DNA of 64,000 nt. It comes from Hofstenia miamia. Taxonomy: Eukaryota > Xenacoelomorpha > Acoela. The position numbers and the translations under genes are program-made. The DNA lies in NCBI GenBank assembly GCA_004352715.1, contig SCFE01000046.1, positions 495,894-559,893 on the forward strand, written 5' to 3'. The notes under the pieces were generated by a model. That model worked only from the letters and a program-made list of their open reading frames with translations, did no database searches and was not told the DNA's origin. This document shows positions 35,040 to 60,169 of this stretch, in pieces; the stretch's first letter is position 1; each line of letters opens with the position of its first letter.

Positions 35040-38000
35040 AGTCCGAAATAAGCTAAAAAAAAAGCTTATAAACCAAAAATTAGATTAAAAAACAAATTTC
35101 TAAATCAAAAAGATGGGTCATTAAGCAATAAGGAATGTAAAAAACTTATCGGTAATATTGAAAAAACCATTAAAAACATAGATAATGAAAAGTTTGTTCA
35201 GCAACTTAGTGTCAATACCAATAATGACATAATGCTATTCTGTAAATCTGAAAGAAAATTAATGTAATCGAAAAGAACTTACAAAAATAAAAAATATAAC
35301 TATTCAGACATCTACAAAGTTTTTACCCAAATTAAAATTATCGAACATTCCATTTAAAGAGACTGAACATTGTGATTTGTTTATCAAAAAGTTGATAGCA
35401 ACAGCACACTGCTTAAAAATTTTAAGGAAGAGGATGTATCAGGTGTTTTTAGTAAAACAAATAAGTTTAACTCTAAAAACATAATTAAAAAAACGCCACA
35501 ATTTAGGACAGTATTTATTACAAATAAAATTTAACTAGGTTTACCAATACTAAAAATTAATGATCAAAATGTGGGAAATATGGTAATACACAAACGATTT
35601 GTTTAAATGAAGCATTTACCTGCATGTATTGTATAAGAGAAGATTCTCATAAAGATTGCCCATTTAAAAACAACAAAGGAAACAATGTTTCTTAAATAGC
35701 GTTAAATCTGAAAAATTTAAAAACCAATCATCTACTCATAATGCATTTAATAAAAATTGTCCAATTTTTAAGAAACAATTAGATATTATTATAATGAAAA
35801 CAAAAATAGATGAATAGATATGGATAATATAGTATCTTTTAATAATCTAGAAATTTAATTAAATGCCAACAAAAACAAATTAAAATTTGTAAATATTAAT
35901 TTTCAAAGTATTGCCACCAAATTCGATAAATTTTCTGATGTAACAAATAGTTTTGATTTAAATTCAATAATTGGAATAACTAAAACCTGGTTAACAAGGG
36001 AAGATAAATTACTAAACTTTAACAAAGATATAATATTTTTTGCTAATAATAGAGACAGTACATTATCCAAGAAGTCAAGAGGAGGTGGAGTATTAATATC
36101 AGTTCCTAGACATTTTAAACAAACAGATAAAAGATATAGTCAATAAAAGATCTAAATTTGAAAGCTTATAGGTACAATTAAACCTTAATAATAAAATTTC
36201 ATTAAAAAATATCAGTTATTGCAACAATACAGAATCATATAAAAAACTTTCTATCTACAATAATACTTGAAATTAAGAGAGCTTCTAAAATATCAACATC
36301 AATTATTCTAATGGGTGATTATAATCAAAATTATCTTAACAAAGCTGAAAAAGAAATATACATGATTTAATAGATATTTATGGTAAGTCAGTTATTAATG
36401 TAAAAATTCAAAGAATTCTTCATTCATTGATTATATAATATATGAATCTCAAGAAAAAGCAAATTTTGAATTTTTCGTTACTGATTGTTTGATATCAGAT
36501 CATTTATTAACATGTGCAATATACGAAGAAGAAATTAAAGAAATGAAAAAACTAATACAATATCAATATGTTAATTCAAGATGTAAATTCAATAGACATT
36601 TATTTTTAATGACCTTTTATTAATACATTGGCAATTTTTCTATAATTGAGAAAGTGTTGATAAAAAACTAAAATTTATTACTGATAATTTAAATTATATT
36701 TACAATAAACAATGCCTACTTATAAAGATAAAGCAAACTAAATCTGATAGGAATTTACCGAAATGGAAACAATGAATAACAAATGAAACTAGGCTTTTAA
36801 TCATATTGAAACATACTACGTATATAAAATACTGTAATGATAAGAATATAGCAAACTTCATTGAATATAAGAACATAAGAAACCAAGTAGCTAATAAATG
36901 TAAACAAGATTTAAATATTTTTTTGAAACAGTCTTCTGAAAACAAAAATAATTCACAAAAATGGAAATTCATTTCTAGTTTTTCCAAAACAAAAAATTGT
37001 TGGAAGTTCCAACAATAAAAAACGAAGATGGTGAAATTAGTAAAAACAGAAAATTAACAGCAACAATACTAAATGAATCATTTATAAAATTAGGAAGATT
37101 TAATGATTGTGAACAAAGAAATATTCATAATCAAGAACGAATGATAATTCGTAAGAATTTAAGAGACAAGAAAAAATTTTATTTTACTTTTGTAACATTA
37201 CATTATGTTAAGGAAACATCAAGACATATAAAAGTAAACAAGTCTCAGGACCCAAGCAAAATACCAACATGGTTTATGAAAGAAGCAATGAAAATCAAAA
37301 GTAGACCACTATGCGACCCATTCAATCAATTCATTAATGATGTTGTTTTTCCAGAGGAATTGAAAATTGCACAAATAATACCAATATACAAAAAAGTGAT
37401 ATTGATGAAGCTACTAATTACAGACCAATCTCATTTCTATCAATTATAAGTAAAATATTTGAAAGAATTTTATATAACCAAATTAATCAATATTTCGAAA
37501 AATATCAAATATTAAGATCTTTACAATATGCATTTAGAAAGAATATGTCTACCAATAATGAATTAACTTTTCTTTTAGACGATTGGAGAAATCATATAGA
37601 TAAGGAGATAGTATTTATTTACATCTTATCATTAGATCTATCTAAAGCATTTAATTCAATAGATTATGAAATACTAAGCTCTGTCCCAGTTAATAAGTAA
37701 AGTTTTATATCAATAATTGGGGTTTTATTGTAGCGTAAATACCATGGTTTAGGCTCGAATTAGATAGTTTAGGATCTTGTGCATATTATAGAAAAATGAA
37801 AATCAAAACTTGAAATTATACTCGTGTTTATATCATACTACCTCATTTTCCTAAAAAACCGTTTTATTTTAATTAAAAAACTAAAGCATATATACAACTT
37901 TAATGAATATGCAACTAAGTTACATCGACAAAATACAATCGGAGACACAAACATGTTAAACACATTTACTGATTTTTACACTGAGCTCACCACATACATA

Positions 38001-39130
38001 GACACACGCACACAAATTTATTATTAATATATATTTCAAATTTAGTTTGTAGATTAATTGTAGCTTTTTACCACATATATTGCTTTGACTCTTATAAAAC
38101 CTCATATTTAAACTAATAGACAACAATACGTAAGTGTAAAAAATGAAATCTCTAATAAACTAATAATTAATAAAGGAATACCTCAAGGTTCAGTTCTAGG
38201 GCCATTAATATTCAATCTTTATTTTAATGACATCAATTTTAATGAAAATATAAAATGTGTCTAATATGCCGATGACACCCTGCTGTATTCAACCAACTGT
38301 TGTGATTTATCAACCGCACTACAAACTGCAAGACTTTGAAAAAAAATGAAGTTAAATGTTTTCAAGACTAGATTTATGGCGTTAAATAATTCTAACAAAA
38401 CTGAAAAATTAATGTTAAAAATAAACAATAATATTATACAAAATGAGAAAAAAAAATAAATATTTAGGAATAATCTTTGACAAAAATTTAACATTTGAAA
38501 TCGAAGTCAGCAAAATAATGCAGAAAATGATACAAGGAATCAAGACATTATTCTAAATTCAAAGATTCATATCTACTAATTGAAAAATTACTCAAATGAA
38601 ATCATATATATTGCCTCATTACTTATATTCAACCTGTTTACCAATAAAAGAATGAAGATCAAACTAGAAAGAATTTTTAATTGGAGTATCAATACCATCT
38701 GCGAAAGAAGAAAGCAAGCTACAATTAAAGAAGATGAATATTTATTTTCATTAGAATATCTACAAAAACTAAGATCTCTAGAAGTATTTTTTTAGATTGA
38801 AGGCAAAAGACAAAATTCCAACTAATACTCATTTAAGAACAAATTCTTATAGAAAACTTAAACTTAAGACAAATACGATGAAGAACTCATTTTCAAATTT
38901 TTGTATTGACTTATGGAATGAATTACCACATCCATTTAAAGAAGAAAAATTAATTATAGACTTTAAAAAAATGTAAAAATTATTTGAAACCAAGAAAAAT
39001 CCTCTATTTATATTACCAAAGAACTAACTAAATTCAAACAACTAAGCTGTCATTAAACCAAAAAATACTATTTTTAAAATCTTATAAGTGCTTACACTAT
39101 TTGTATAGTGATTTTATATACAGACTATTT
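35040..39130 (+). mobile_element. LINE (jockey/CR1-type) relic with ORF1, endonuclease and reverse transcriptase
   Basis: Conceptual reading across many stops shows the full order of a two-ORF LINE. ORF1 remnant: KCGKYG...C and CMYC...SHKDCPF at about 35567-35671, a zinc-knuckle pattern. APE-type endonuclease: ITKTWL near 35980, GGGVLIS near 36085, MGDYNQNYL at about 36310 and SDHLLTC at about 36496. Reverse transcriptase: EELKIAQIIPIYKK near 37355, SKIFERILYNQINQYF near 37450, LSLDLSKAFNSIDYEIL near 37630, GIPQGSVLGPLIFNLYFNDI at 38177-38237 and YADDTLL at about 38268. A C-terminal region follows to about 39050. The element is older than many here and cannot be active. It is interrupted at about 37680-38115. 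Confidence 0.85.
37680..38115. other. About 430 bp of unrelated sequence inside the LINE reverse transcriptase
   Basis: The LINE reading stops after FNSIDYEIL at about 37680 and resumes at NRQQYVSV at about 38117, with roughly 25 residues of the expected sequence missing. The stretch between is AT-rich and does not continue the protein in any frame. It is an insertion with local deletion, or a replacement. I could not define terminal repeats. Confidence 0.6.
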
Positions 39131-39930
39131 TAAAAATAAGATATTGTTATTATTATATATATATATATTTATTTATTTATTTATTTTTTGTGGCATCGGC
39201 ATGAAATCAGTGGCTGTCCTAATTCCTTATCTAATGAAGGATTCGAGTTTAGCATGGATTTGCCGAAGCAACAGTAGTTAACTCCTCCTATTGTAGTACC
39301 CATTACTAGTAAAAGTGAAGAGTAAATAGGAAATCGAGAGCGGGAGAGTGGCCACACTCAACCGACCCGAAGCAGAGAACCTAGCGAAAGAGTCGTATAA
39401 GACAAAAGCCCTAATTCATAAAAATAGAAAGTAAAACCTAATCTCGATGCATTCCTTAACTTGTGCAATTTAGGTAGTAGCAATAATAACAATTCTAATT
39501 GATGAATGAATTGCATAACAGCAAAAATCCTATTCGCACGCCTAGCTCTAGCTGTTAGAGGATATATTAGCCGAGCTGTACCATCACTAGGTATTCTTCA
39601 ACAAAATCGAGTTGGTTTCAATAGTCAAAGATAAAACGTAAGCAAAGTTTACTTTCAACAACAATGATTATAGACACTCGTGTTTATAAGAACAAAAGCC
39701 GGTAGAAAAATAAACAATAACATACCGTTGCTAGTGTTAGAAACAGGTTCTGCACAGTAACCTTTTACACTACAACGGACAGAAATTGCTGCGTAAAAAT
39801 GGCAGAAATATTTAAACTAAAATTGCACAGTTTACGCTAAATCAAATTAGTCCAATTCAGGAAATTAAACATTGTAAATTACTAAGTCCATAATACTAAT
39901 GTCGAAATTAGTGAATGGCTGCAATTATGC

Positions 39931-39969
<39 letters not shown>

Positions 39970-40547
39970 GTTCATATATATATATATGCATGTTTACATA
40001 TACGGGATATCCAACAAGTTTTTACTTATTTTTGTTCACTTTCATAGTGAAGCAAAATGCTTAACATCAAAATTTATTAATCACCCATTATAATAAGTTG
40101 TCAAATTTTTTGCTTGTATCAATATCTAACGGAAATATCTTAAAACATCTTGCATATCTCTGAAATGTATTTTTAATCTTTGTTCAAAGAGCAAGGATTT
40201 TCAATATATCTACCGCCATTTCTTTTTTACATATCAAGAAAAGAAATTTTAACATCATTGTTTTTTGAAGAGAGGAGGACTAAAAAGTTTACAAACATTA
40301 TTCAAAGAGACCTTCTTTCCCACGCAGATACACATCAAGATGTTTTTGAGTTTGAATAGCGCCGGCAAATAATTATTTATTTTCTTCAAGGTTTATTTCA
40401 AGTTTTCTATGCACTTTTTTCAAAAGATCAATGTTTGGTAATGCAATGAAAATTATGCTCAGAATTCTTATCAATTCTCATAATGATGTTTTGTTATTTA
40501 CCAATTTATCAACAATATATTAATTACAGCGACGTAATGTTATTTAA
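39131..40547. other. Spacer with AT microsatellites; no gene recognised
   Basis: Microsatellites are at about 39153-39186 (AT then TTTA) and 39933-39966 (AT). The region 39190-39830 is a little less AT-rich but gives no coding signal. Confidence 0.5.
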
Positions 40548-40772
40548 GGCCACGGTTAGACTAGTAATTGGTTCAAAAGTGATCTGTCACATTTTGACTG
40601 AATCACACGTCTAACCACCCGAGATAATTAGCGATGTGACGATCACAAAGAAATCGTGCGCGATCGATTTCTTCGTGATCGTCACATCGCTAATTATCTC
40701 GGGTAGTTAGACGTGTAATTCTTTCAAATGTGATAGTTCCCTTTTAACCAATCACCTAGTCTAACCGTGGCC
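40548..40772. repeat. Near-perfect palindromic MITE (225 bp), flanked by TAA
   Basis: The left arm starts GGCCACGGTTAGACTAG and the right arm ends CTAGTCTAACCGTGGCC. The arms stay complementary almost to the centre: inner parts read CCCGAGATAATTAGCGATG on the left and CATCGCTAATTATCTCGGG on the right, around a core near CGTGCGCGATCG. TAA flanks both sides (40545-40547 and 40773-40775), as expected of a PIF/Harbinger-type TWA target duplication. There is no coding capacity. Transcribed, it would form a hairpin with arms of about 110 bp. Confidence 0.85.
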
Positions 40773-41499
40773 TAATGAGCACAATCTAAGAATCTCCGCA
40801 ATGATTCGATATTAATTATAGCTACGCGTAAATGTTTGGTAGACGTAAAACAAAAAATGAGCGGTTTTCAACTCAGTCAATCTGACTCAATTTACAATAG
40901 AGTGATGGTGAAATTAATTGTGTTGTGTTATTCTGTAAAAAGGCAATTGATCTAAAAATTCAAAATGCTGAGTAGTTTGTAAATCAATGGTGTCTTCATT
41001 TTATAATTAGAGGGAGTTCCAAAAAAACAAACCGAGGTTAAATTTGATATGGCTTTTAAGCTATTGCTGATATTTTTCAATTAAAATGTAATGCGTATAA
41101 AAGTGCACATCCTTTATTAAACAGAATGGTAAAAATGTCTACATCTTTGTAAAGCTTTTTTTTCAACATAACTTTCACTCCTTACTAAGCCTTTGATGTC
41201 ATCGCTGTACTGCCTTTTGAACCATTTGTAGATTTCCTTGAGTAGCTTCCTTCCCTGATAAAACTCTCTTATAACTAAATAAAATTTTATTTATTTTGTG
41301 TAATTGGCATCATATACCTGTGCTCAAACTAAAATGAAACATTAAGCTTTTTTATCTTGATTAGGTACAGATTGTTCACTCCGAATGAAGCATATTTTCA
41401 TTGGCTTCACAGAACTCAAATTTCAACAATAACCTAAGAGCAATATCAAATTGAAAGTCGGTCTGGTTTCTTTGGGAGGAACAGTTTTACGAAGATTGT
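40773..41499. other. Spacer; no gene recognised
   Basis: AT-rich sequence without recognised features. Confidence 0.5.
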
Positions 41500-42982
41500 A
41501 CTTATAAAGCATGTGCATTCATTCATTGGAAAAATGATAATGAAAGTCTTCTTCATCAAACAACTATGCTAATCCAAAAACTCTGCACCACACAATGTGT
41601 ACATTTTAGATGCATGCTACTACCAGGAATCCGCGGCCTAATTCGATGTTTCCATGATAATCATTTAATGTCTACGACAAATCCACTTGGACGAAATTTT
41701 TGCTACATGTCATTGAAAAAAAGTTCAACACTTTGGTTTCTAGATACTTTGGTATTATGTATTGATATATACAAAGATTTTTATCTATGATAGATAAAAT
41801 GGGATGTTCAAGGTTTTTTGAACAATAGCATTGAGTTGAAATCAGATAGAAACTTTTTGGATATCCCGTATGTCTCCTTTCAACTACATCTAAAGAGGAA
41901 ACTGATTCCCAGTTAACGTACACATTAATCGAAACCGATTAATGAGAATTTATATTTTAATCGACATTATTAATGAAAAATTAAGATCCAACCCTGTTTA
42001 ATCTAATACTTTGCTTTGCGATATAATTCAGAAATTAAGCAAGCGAGTAGAGTAATCTATTCATGGGAAGTGGGTTAGGGTTAGGGTTAGTTGAGACCAA
42101 TGAAAACATGATCTCGCTATGACATTGCCTCCCCACTGACATAATTTGCACTTGATTCTTCAGGAGTGTAACGCGTTATGGTACACGCCATCTGTAACAG
42201 AGGGCTGCGATGCGTTGGCACAGTGATGCAAATGTAGAAAACAACACAAGGAGCCCTGCCTAAGACACGTTATGAATACGGTGTAAATTTTAACATGACA
42301 ATAAATCATTCCTCTTATTACATTGCAAACTTTACAAGGAGGTTCTTATTGATCCTCTGCTTGTCATATTCATGTATGCATAGAAAATGTTTTTTTAAAT
42401 TCGTTTCTACAAGAGCTAGTTAATCCACATTTTCTTAATTTCCAATGGTAGGTTTTTAATGTTTTCTCATCATGAACAACCAATTAAAAGCACTGGGTTA
42501 AATTTCAATGTTATTTATTGCTTGTTCACTGCATTTTAGCTGCCCTCAACTTGCAATTCAATTAAGGCTTTCAAATAGTTTGAACCAGATCGTTTAATTG
42601 TCTGCCTAATTTAAACAAACGGCTAATATAAACGGCGTTTAAAACAGTTTAAAACGATTTCATTTAAGTGGTCAACACTGTCTGTGAATGACTTGGAAGT
42701 TTTAAAATTCAATTATTCAATTGTCACTTTAGTCAATAGTCTTATATTTTCACTGTAGGCAAATTGCAAAAATAGCGAGAAATCAAAGATTTAAAATACT
42801 AAGCTGTTCCTTTAATAAAATTAACAAAGGAAAAATGTAGTGTCCGAGGTAAATAACTTTATTAGCTTTTTAATTTAAAAGGTATAACAATTATTTTCAA
42901 GCGAGTAATCATTAAATCAAACACTTTTATTCTTGCAATAAATTAAAAAAGTTTTTGCATTATTTATGGATTCGGCTTCGAT
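41500..42982. repeat. Dispersed repeat, copy A (inverted relative to 62543-64000)
   Basis: The whole stretch reappears reversed at 62543-64000 with scattered substitutions and small indels; for example GGATTCGGCTTCGAT at 42968-42982 matches the start of the second copy. It contains AATCGAAACCGATT-type palindromes at about 41925-41945 and a GGGTTAGGGTTAGGGTTAG run at 42072-42090. No transposase is visible. The left boundary may extend beyond 41500, because the second copy is cut by the window edge. It is likely a non-autonomous transposon or part of a larger element of unknown class. Confidence 0.8.
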
Positions 42983-44137
42983 CTGAGTTCTGACATAATT
43001 TAAGAGATTTACTTTGGTCACAATATTCCATCAAAGTAATTTGCTATTTCTTGTAGAAATGTGTACGCATTTGACTGCGATGTGAACCACATAGTGATCA
43101 ATATTTTCCAATTCTTAAGTTTATGAGTTGTATTCCATAGCCAACATTTTTGGTCTGAAAGATCTCTCATCACTTGGCACTTCATGATCAAGGTTTCTAT
43201 ATCCAAATGTGAGAGTCATACCTGCATTCCTGATAGAATTAATTTTATATCACATGACAAAGGTGTTAATCTTAGGACTATTCTTGCACTGATTTTTTAT
43301 GCTATAGGACATCTGTGAATGAGTTATTTCTTAACTCTTGGCGATACAAACAATTTTTCAAGAATTGCGATATTCATAACTAGAAATTATTGATTTTTTA
43401 TCATTATAAATTTTTAATATATGTAATAACTGAGAAATGATGCATGTAAATCTGTCTATAAAACTTTATTAGTTATAAGGACTTTGCGAAAATAGTTGTT
43501 TTAAGCGCTTTTTAACAAACCACTAGGGAATCACCTTATTTGTGAAATATATGAATTATTTATTTCCTAAATTCTCAAACTTATTTTGCTTGATTTAGTG
43601 CGACATCATTAAGGAAGACATCATTTTATAATTTATGCGATTTCGAATTTTGAGAGGCGTAGTTATCAGCTACATATGTGGGACTCTATAGTAATAATAA
43701 GACTAAAATGCGTTATGAGGACACACATATTTACTAAGTAGCACATTTCAGGCGATTTTTAATCAGAATCGCCAAAATTGTATCTACAGCAATTAATGAA
43801 GTGTATTAGTGTTTGAGAAGACCTGTTAGCAGATAGGTAGACAGGGGCAAAACGATATCTTTTGGATGAAAATTCCAATTTATTAATTATATTTTGTAGA
43901 AGCCGTGGCTATACACAAAGCTTTTATTAAGTTTAGCCCAATTACGGTTGCGATATGAAAATGGTTAATATTATTGAAATGTGGACCAAAGTCTAAAATA
44001 TCTATTATATTTTTATTGAAAAAGGTCTTTGAATCTGAACATTACTTAATCAAAACTTTAAACTTTAAACAATAGTAATGATACTACTACTAATAAAAAT
44101 AATAATAATAGTAATAATAATTATTATAATAATAATA
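42983..44137. other. Spacer; no gene recognised; TAA/AAT microsatellite at right end
   Basis: AT-rich. An (AAT)n/(TAATAA)n tract occupies about 44084-44140, directly before the reverse transcriptase fragment. Confidence 0.5.
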
Positions 44138-44840
44138 ATGAGCCATCGATGGCATATGGATGATCTGAAGATGTATTCTATTTCAAGGAGGATGTTGAGA
44201 AGCAAGTGGATACGCTGGAAAAAGGAAGTACAGTATGGGGTCGGACTTGGATTAGGAAATTGTCTATGAGTAAAACTGCTTAGTGGCAAGTTTACAGATG
44301 GAGGTAACTTGAAGACAAGCAGTAAGGATAATATTGCCGAGGTCAAGTACACAAATATTAAAAGAAAGAGAGAGAAAGAGACGAAGAGGAAATAATACCA
44401 GACTAAGAAAAGATTACGAGAAGAGGACAAGGAAGATACTGGAGAAGTCGGCATTAAAAGGGCAGAACATTAAAAGGCAATAAATACATGGGATGACAGT
44501 GTTTAAGATAATTGGGAATAATAGTTAGGTGGAACTAAGGTAGCTAGACAGGAAGACCACAATGTTACTAGCAGCAGAAAGAGGATTCAACTTAAATCGA
44601 GACGTTAATAGAGTGCAAATTTCTAGGTATAAACGAGAGAAAGGACTACTAAGTGTGGATGAAACTAAAAAGCTTAGATAAGTGACAAATGCAGGTTTTG
44701 TCAAAAAAGTTGAAGACATTAGATCATCTGATTCAATGATGTAAGCAGTTAACCAAAATGCGTTTAAGTTAAGGCATGAGTTTCCCATATTTAAGAGTCG
44801 TGCAACGTCAAGTTGTGACAAGGAATATGATAGGAATTAT
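44138..44840 (+). pseudogene. R2-like non-LTR retrotransposon reverse transcriptase fragment
   Basis: The frame beginning at about 44138 reads SHRWHMDDLKMYS, corresponding to the SHLLYMDDLKLY catalytic motif of R2/Dong-like reverse transcriptases, with His where the usual Tyr precedes the MDD. Downstream, across stops, come VGLGLGNC, RLRKDYEKRTRKILEKSALKG, then ELR-LDRKTTMLLAAERGFN and DVNRVQISRYKRE. This matches the conserved order after the palm in this group (the RVRKILKSKL, LDRKTRKLM and ADVDRLYLPR type motifs). The fragment is 5'-truncated, starts at a microsatellite, and has many stops. It is a different LINE clade from those at 20640 and 35040. Confidence 0.7.
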
Positions 44841-47442
44841 CATATCAATGACAATATTAAGTAACACTAATAGTAGTAGTAATATCATCACGATAATACA
44901 AAAATGATTTAGGTATTATGTTTGCGTTTTGAGAAAATAATATATTTACGAAAGAGGTCCTTGTGCATTAATTAATTCCTATAATAAAATAATGAGCTCA
45001 GAATTGAATAATCATTTAAATATAAATTTTGGACTAAATTCTTTGTTAAAATTTTTGTACTCAGATCACTTTTTCACTGTCATTAGTACTAGTATATATT
45101 TAAAAATATTTAGTGCCCTACGAGATAACTAAGAAGAACTTAAGAGTTAATTAAATATTATATTTCTGTAAAATTGTAATGGATCCCTAACATTCAAGAC
45201 TGCTAACATTTAATAGGTACTTAGAAACATAAAGTTAGATTTCTTACAGTGGATATCTTGTGTATGCAAAAAATGTTTATGTTTATATTAGAAATTGCAA
45301 TATTGCAGCTATTTATTCATGCTTGTATAATGCTTAGTTCTATTTTATGCAATTACAGATATTTGTCATTTTACTATAATATCAGAAGATATTTTACAAT
45401 GTCTCTTCCTTTCAAACCAAATTATTGCTTAGCCTAAGCCAATGTATTATTGCCCATAAAAACTGTATGGGTTTTGTAGTAAAACATTGTCCATTCTTCC
45501 ATTATGGAATCAGTGAAAAAAATCTACTATCGCATTGTATTCATTTTCATATAAAACCTTAAGTAATATGGTCACAATACTACATCCTAACTTAGGTCCG
45601 TAGTAACAATGAGAGCATGGTTGGTTCTCGTAAGTGACGTGTAGTAAACAATTTAAATATGTCAAGAATGTGGAAAATTTAGAAATTGAGGGCCATTTAA
45701 TCATATATTATAACTATAAATTGCAGGTTGGCTCGCTTTCTTTCGTATATGATTTTTGTTTAAGTTCGGCTCAGCTTTTTGCTAATCCTGTGTAAACGTA
45801 CTAACAGAACTCTAAGAAATGCATGAGTAAAAAACTTCAATGCTTTAACATCTAGAGATGCTCTATTTTCTAAGCACAAAAGTTTTAAATGAAATTTGTT
45901 CAGAAGCTGAAGTAATGTTCACTTTTGAAAATGCCAGTGAAGAGAGCGTTTTTATAGCATCACCTTCGTAGTTCGTGTTGAAACATAAATTGAGCTTAAC
46001 GTTTTCTGTGCTTAAAACTTTATAAGAGTGAAACCTTAATGCTATGCTGATCTTAAGTTCTGTTTCATTCTAAGAAATAAATGTCCTCCTTTTACAAGCA
46101 CTCAAGATCAAAATAGCACTTTGGAAAATAATTTCCTAACCAATTGTGCACTAGTGTCTGAAATATCTATGTATATTTCCATAATCAAGGTTTATTCTAT
46201 AATGGGGCTCAAATTACTGCTTGTGCAATATGATTATAACTTTAATTTCCAAAAATTAACTTAATATCCAATCAATATTTAAAGTTTGTCTAGTTAATAA
46301 TCAATTAGGAAGCTAGTCCTTGGTTCTTTGATGTATTGTTTTGTTTGGAAAATCAAAGGAATGTATAAAAACGTTAAAATAATTTCACAGGGATTTAGCG
46401 AATTTTGTATTAATATATGCATCATAACGATGCTATAGTTTAGTTAATTATACTATACTTGAATTTCAGTTGTTGTTAAGTATATCAAAGCTGCATTACA
46501 CTGGGTTGATTTTTATATATTTCACCTTGTTAAGCCATATTCTTACACTAATTTTTGATCAACAGATTTAGCTCTATCAAGGTTTAAAATAAGCTCTCTT
46601 AGTCTATTCTAAAATTTGGAAATTGTCTAGTTATATTTTGGTTTTCAAATTGTTAGCATAATTCCACGTATCAATTTCAGATAGTAATGTATTGCGTCTT
46701 ATGATGTTGTTTCATATTAATAGCTTCAGCTTGGAATTCTATAATTGATTTGCAAACCCTTCCTTATTGTATATATAGCTGTATTTTCTGGTATTTGAAA
46801 AGCTTATTCTATTCCTTCTCCCATTTACCAGTGCTTCACTCAAAAGTGACTGCTTGGACAAACTTGAAACTTAAAAAGCATTATTATTGTATTTAAGAAA
46901 CTTCTTACATTTTTTCACTAAATTTATACAATAATATGATTGCACATTTCCAACATTAATGTATTTAGTAATTTTGAAACAATCTCAAAAAATAAATTTT
47001 TCAGTTATTCTCAAGTCATTGATTAAACATGTATTGCACTACTCAATAAAATTGTAAATATTTTTGATTTAGCATAATTCAATCAATATCTAGAATGTAT
47101 GTAAACTCATTCATAAGTTTATCATTATTTTCTAAATCAATGGCTAATAGAATTACGTACAGGGACCTACCTACTCTAATGTGCAGGATACATGTAGTTT
47201 CTGCGCTTCGGTAAATATGGTAAAATGCTTAAAGACCAAAAAGTACTTTTTCAATGTAAACTATTTGATAATACCTGTACTGACTCATCTGATTGGATCT
47301 TATCTGACATTTATGTCAGCTACAAAAATAGGTTTGGCGAGACGTAAAAATAGCTATTCCCAAAATAATATATTTATTTAATTAGTAGATTAAAATAGAA
47401 GAAGCTAAGTGTCTATGAAAACTCTTATTACTTCAATTTTAG
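44841..47442. other. No exon recognised upstream of the glutamate receptor exons
   Basis: AT-rich sequence. The preceding exons of the receptor (amino-terminal domain) should lie upstream on this strand, but I found no stretch here that reads as that domain. The short frame at 47181-47381 has no supporting similarity. Confidence 0.45.
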
Positions 47443-59676
<12,234 letters not shown>

Positions 59677-59971
59677 AATTGTCATTTAGGTGAACAAATT
59701 TTAAAAATAAAAAGTAAATTCTTAAATAAGGTTGTGTTGTGCATTAAATTCTTTATTTCATCTAAATGTCAAGATAAGGTAGATATTACATTTGTCGAAT
59801 GCCTTAAGAATTTTCTGACAACAAACAATTCTTTGTTCTCTATTCCCGTCATTGAGATTATAAGGGATATATCGGTCGTTAAAAGACACAGCCAGCATTA
59901 CAAGCGTCTCTCAGGTGCTCGAAAACTATTATTATTGCAAAATAAATAGTAATAGACAAACAGTTACCACA
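59677..59971. other. 3' flank of the receptor gene
   Basis: It contains a candidate poly(A) signal AATAAA at 59706-59711, about 30 bp after the stop. A 71-codon open frame at 59734-59949 has no recognisable similarity and is probably chance or 3' UTR. Confidence 0.5.
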
Positions 59972-60169
59972 TACTTGGTGTGTCTGAAAAGTTTTAGGAA
60001 TTCAGCTATTCTCTAGGTGCATGTGCATTGTTAAGGCAGTGTCTGTAATAAGCCAATCAGAAATAAGTAAGGAATGACAAACTGTGTAAGTGCACATGCC
60101 ATATTGCTGCATTTCATATTCTTCGTGCAATATTTTCTCATCACTGCTTCTGTGTGCAGCGAATATAAA

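Noticed and set aside
42072-42090. Telomere or telomere-healing site
   Set aside because: Only about three GGGTTA units, also present in the second copy of the repeat at about 63456-63475, so they are part of a dispersed element.
44065-44454. 129-codon open frame on the - strand
   Set aside because: It is antisense to the R2-like reverse transcriptase fragment and its end is the translated (ATT)n microsatellite.
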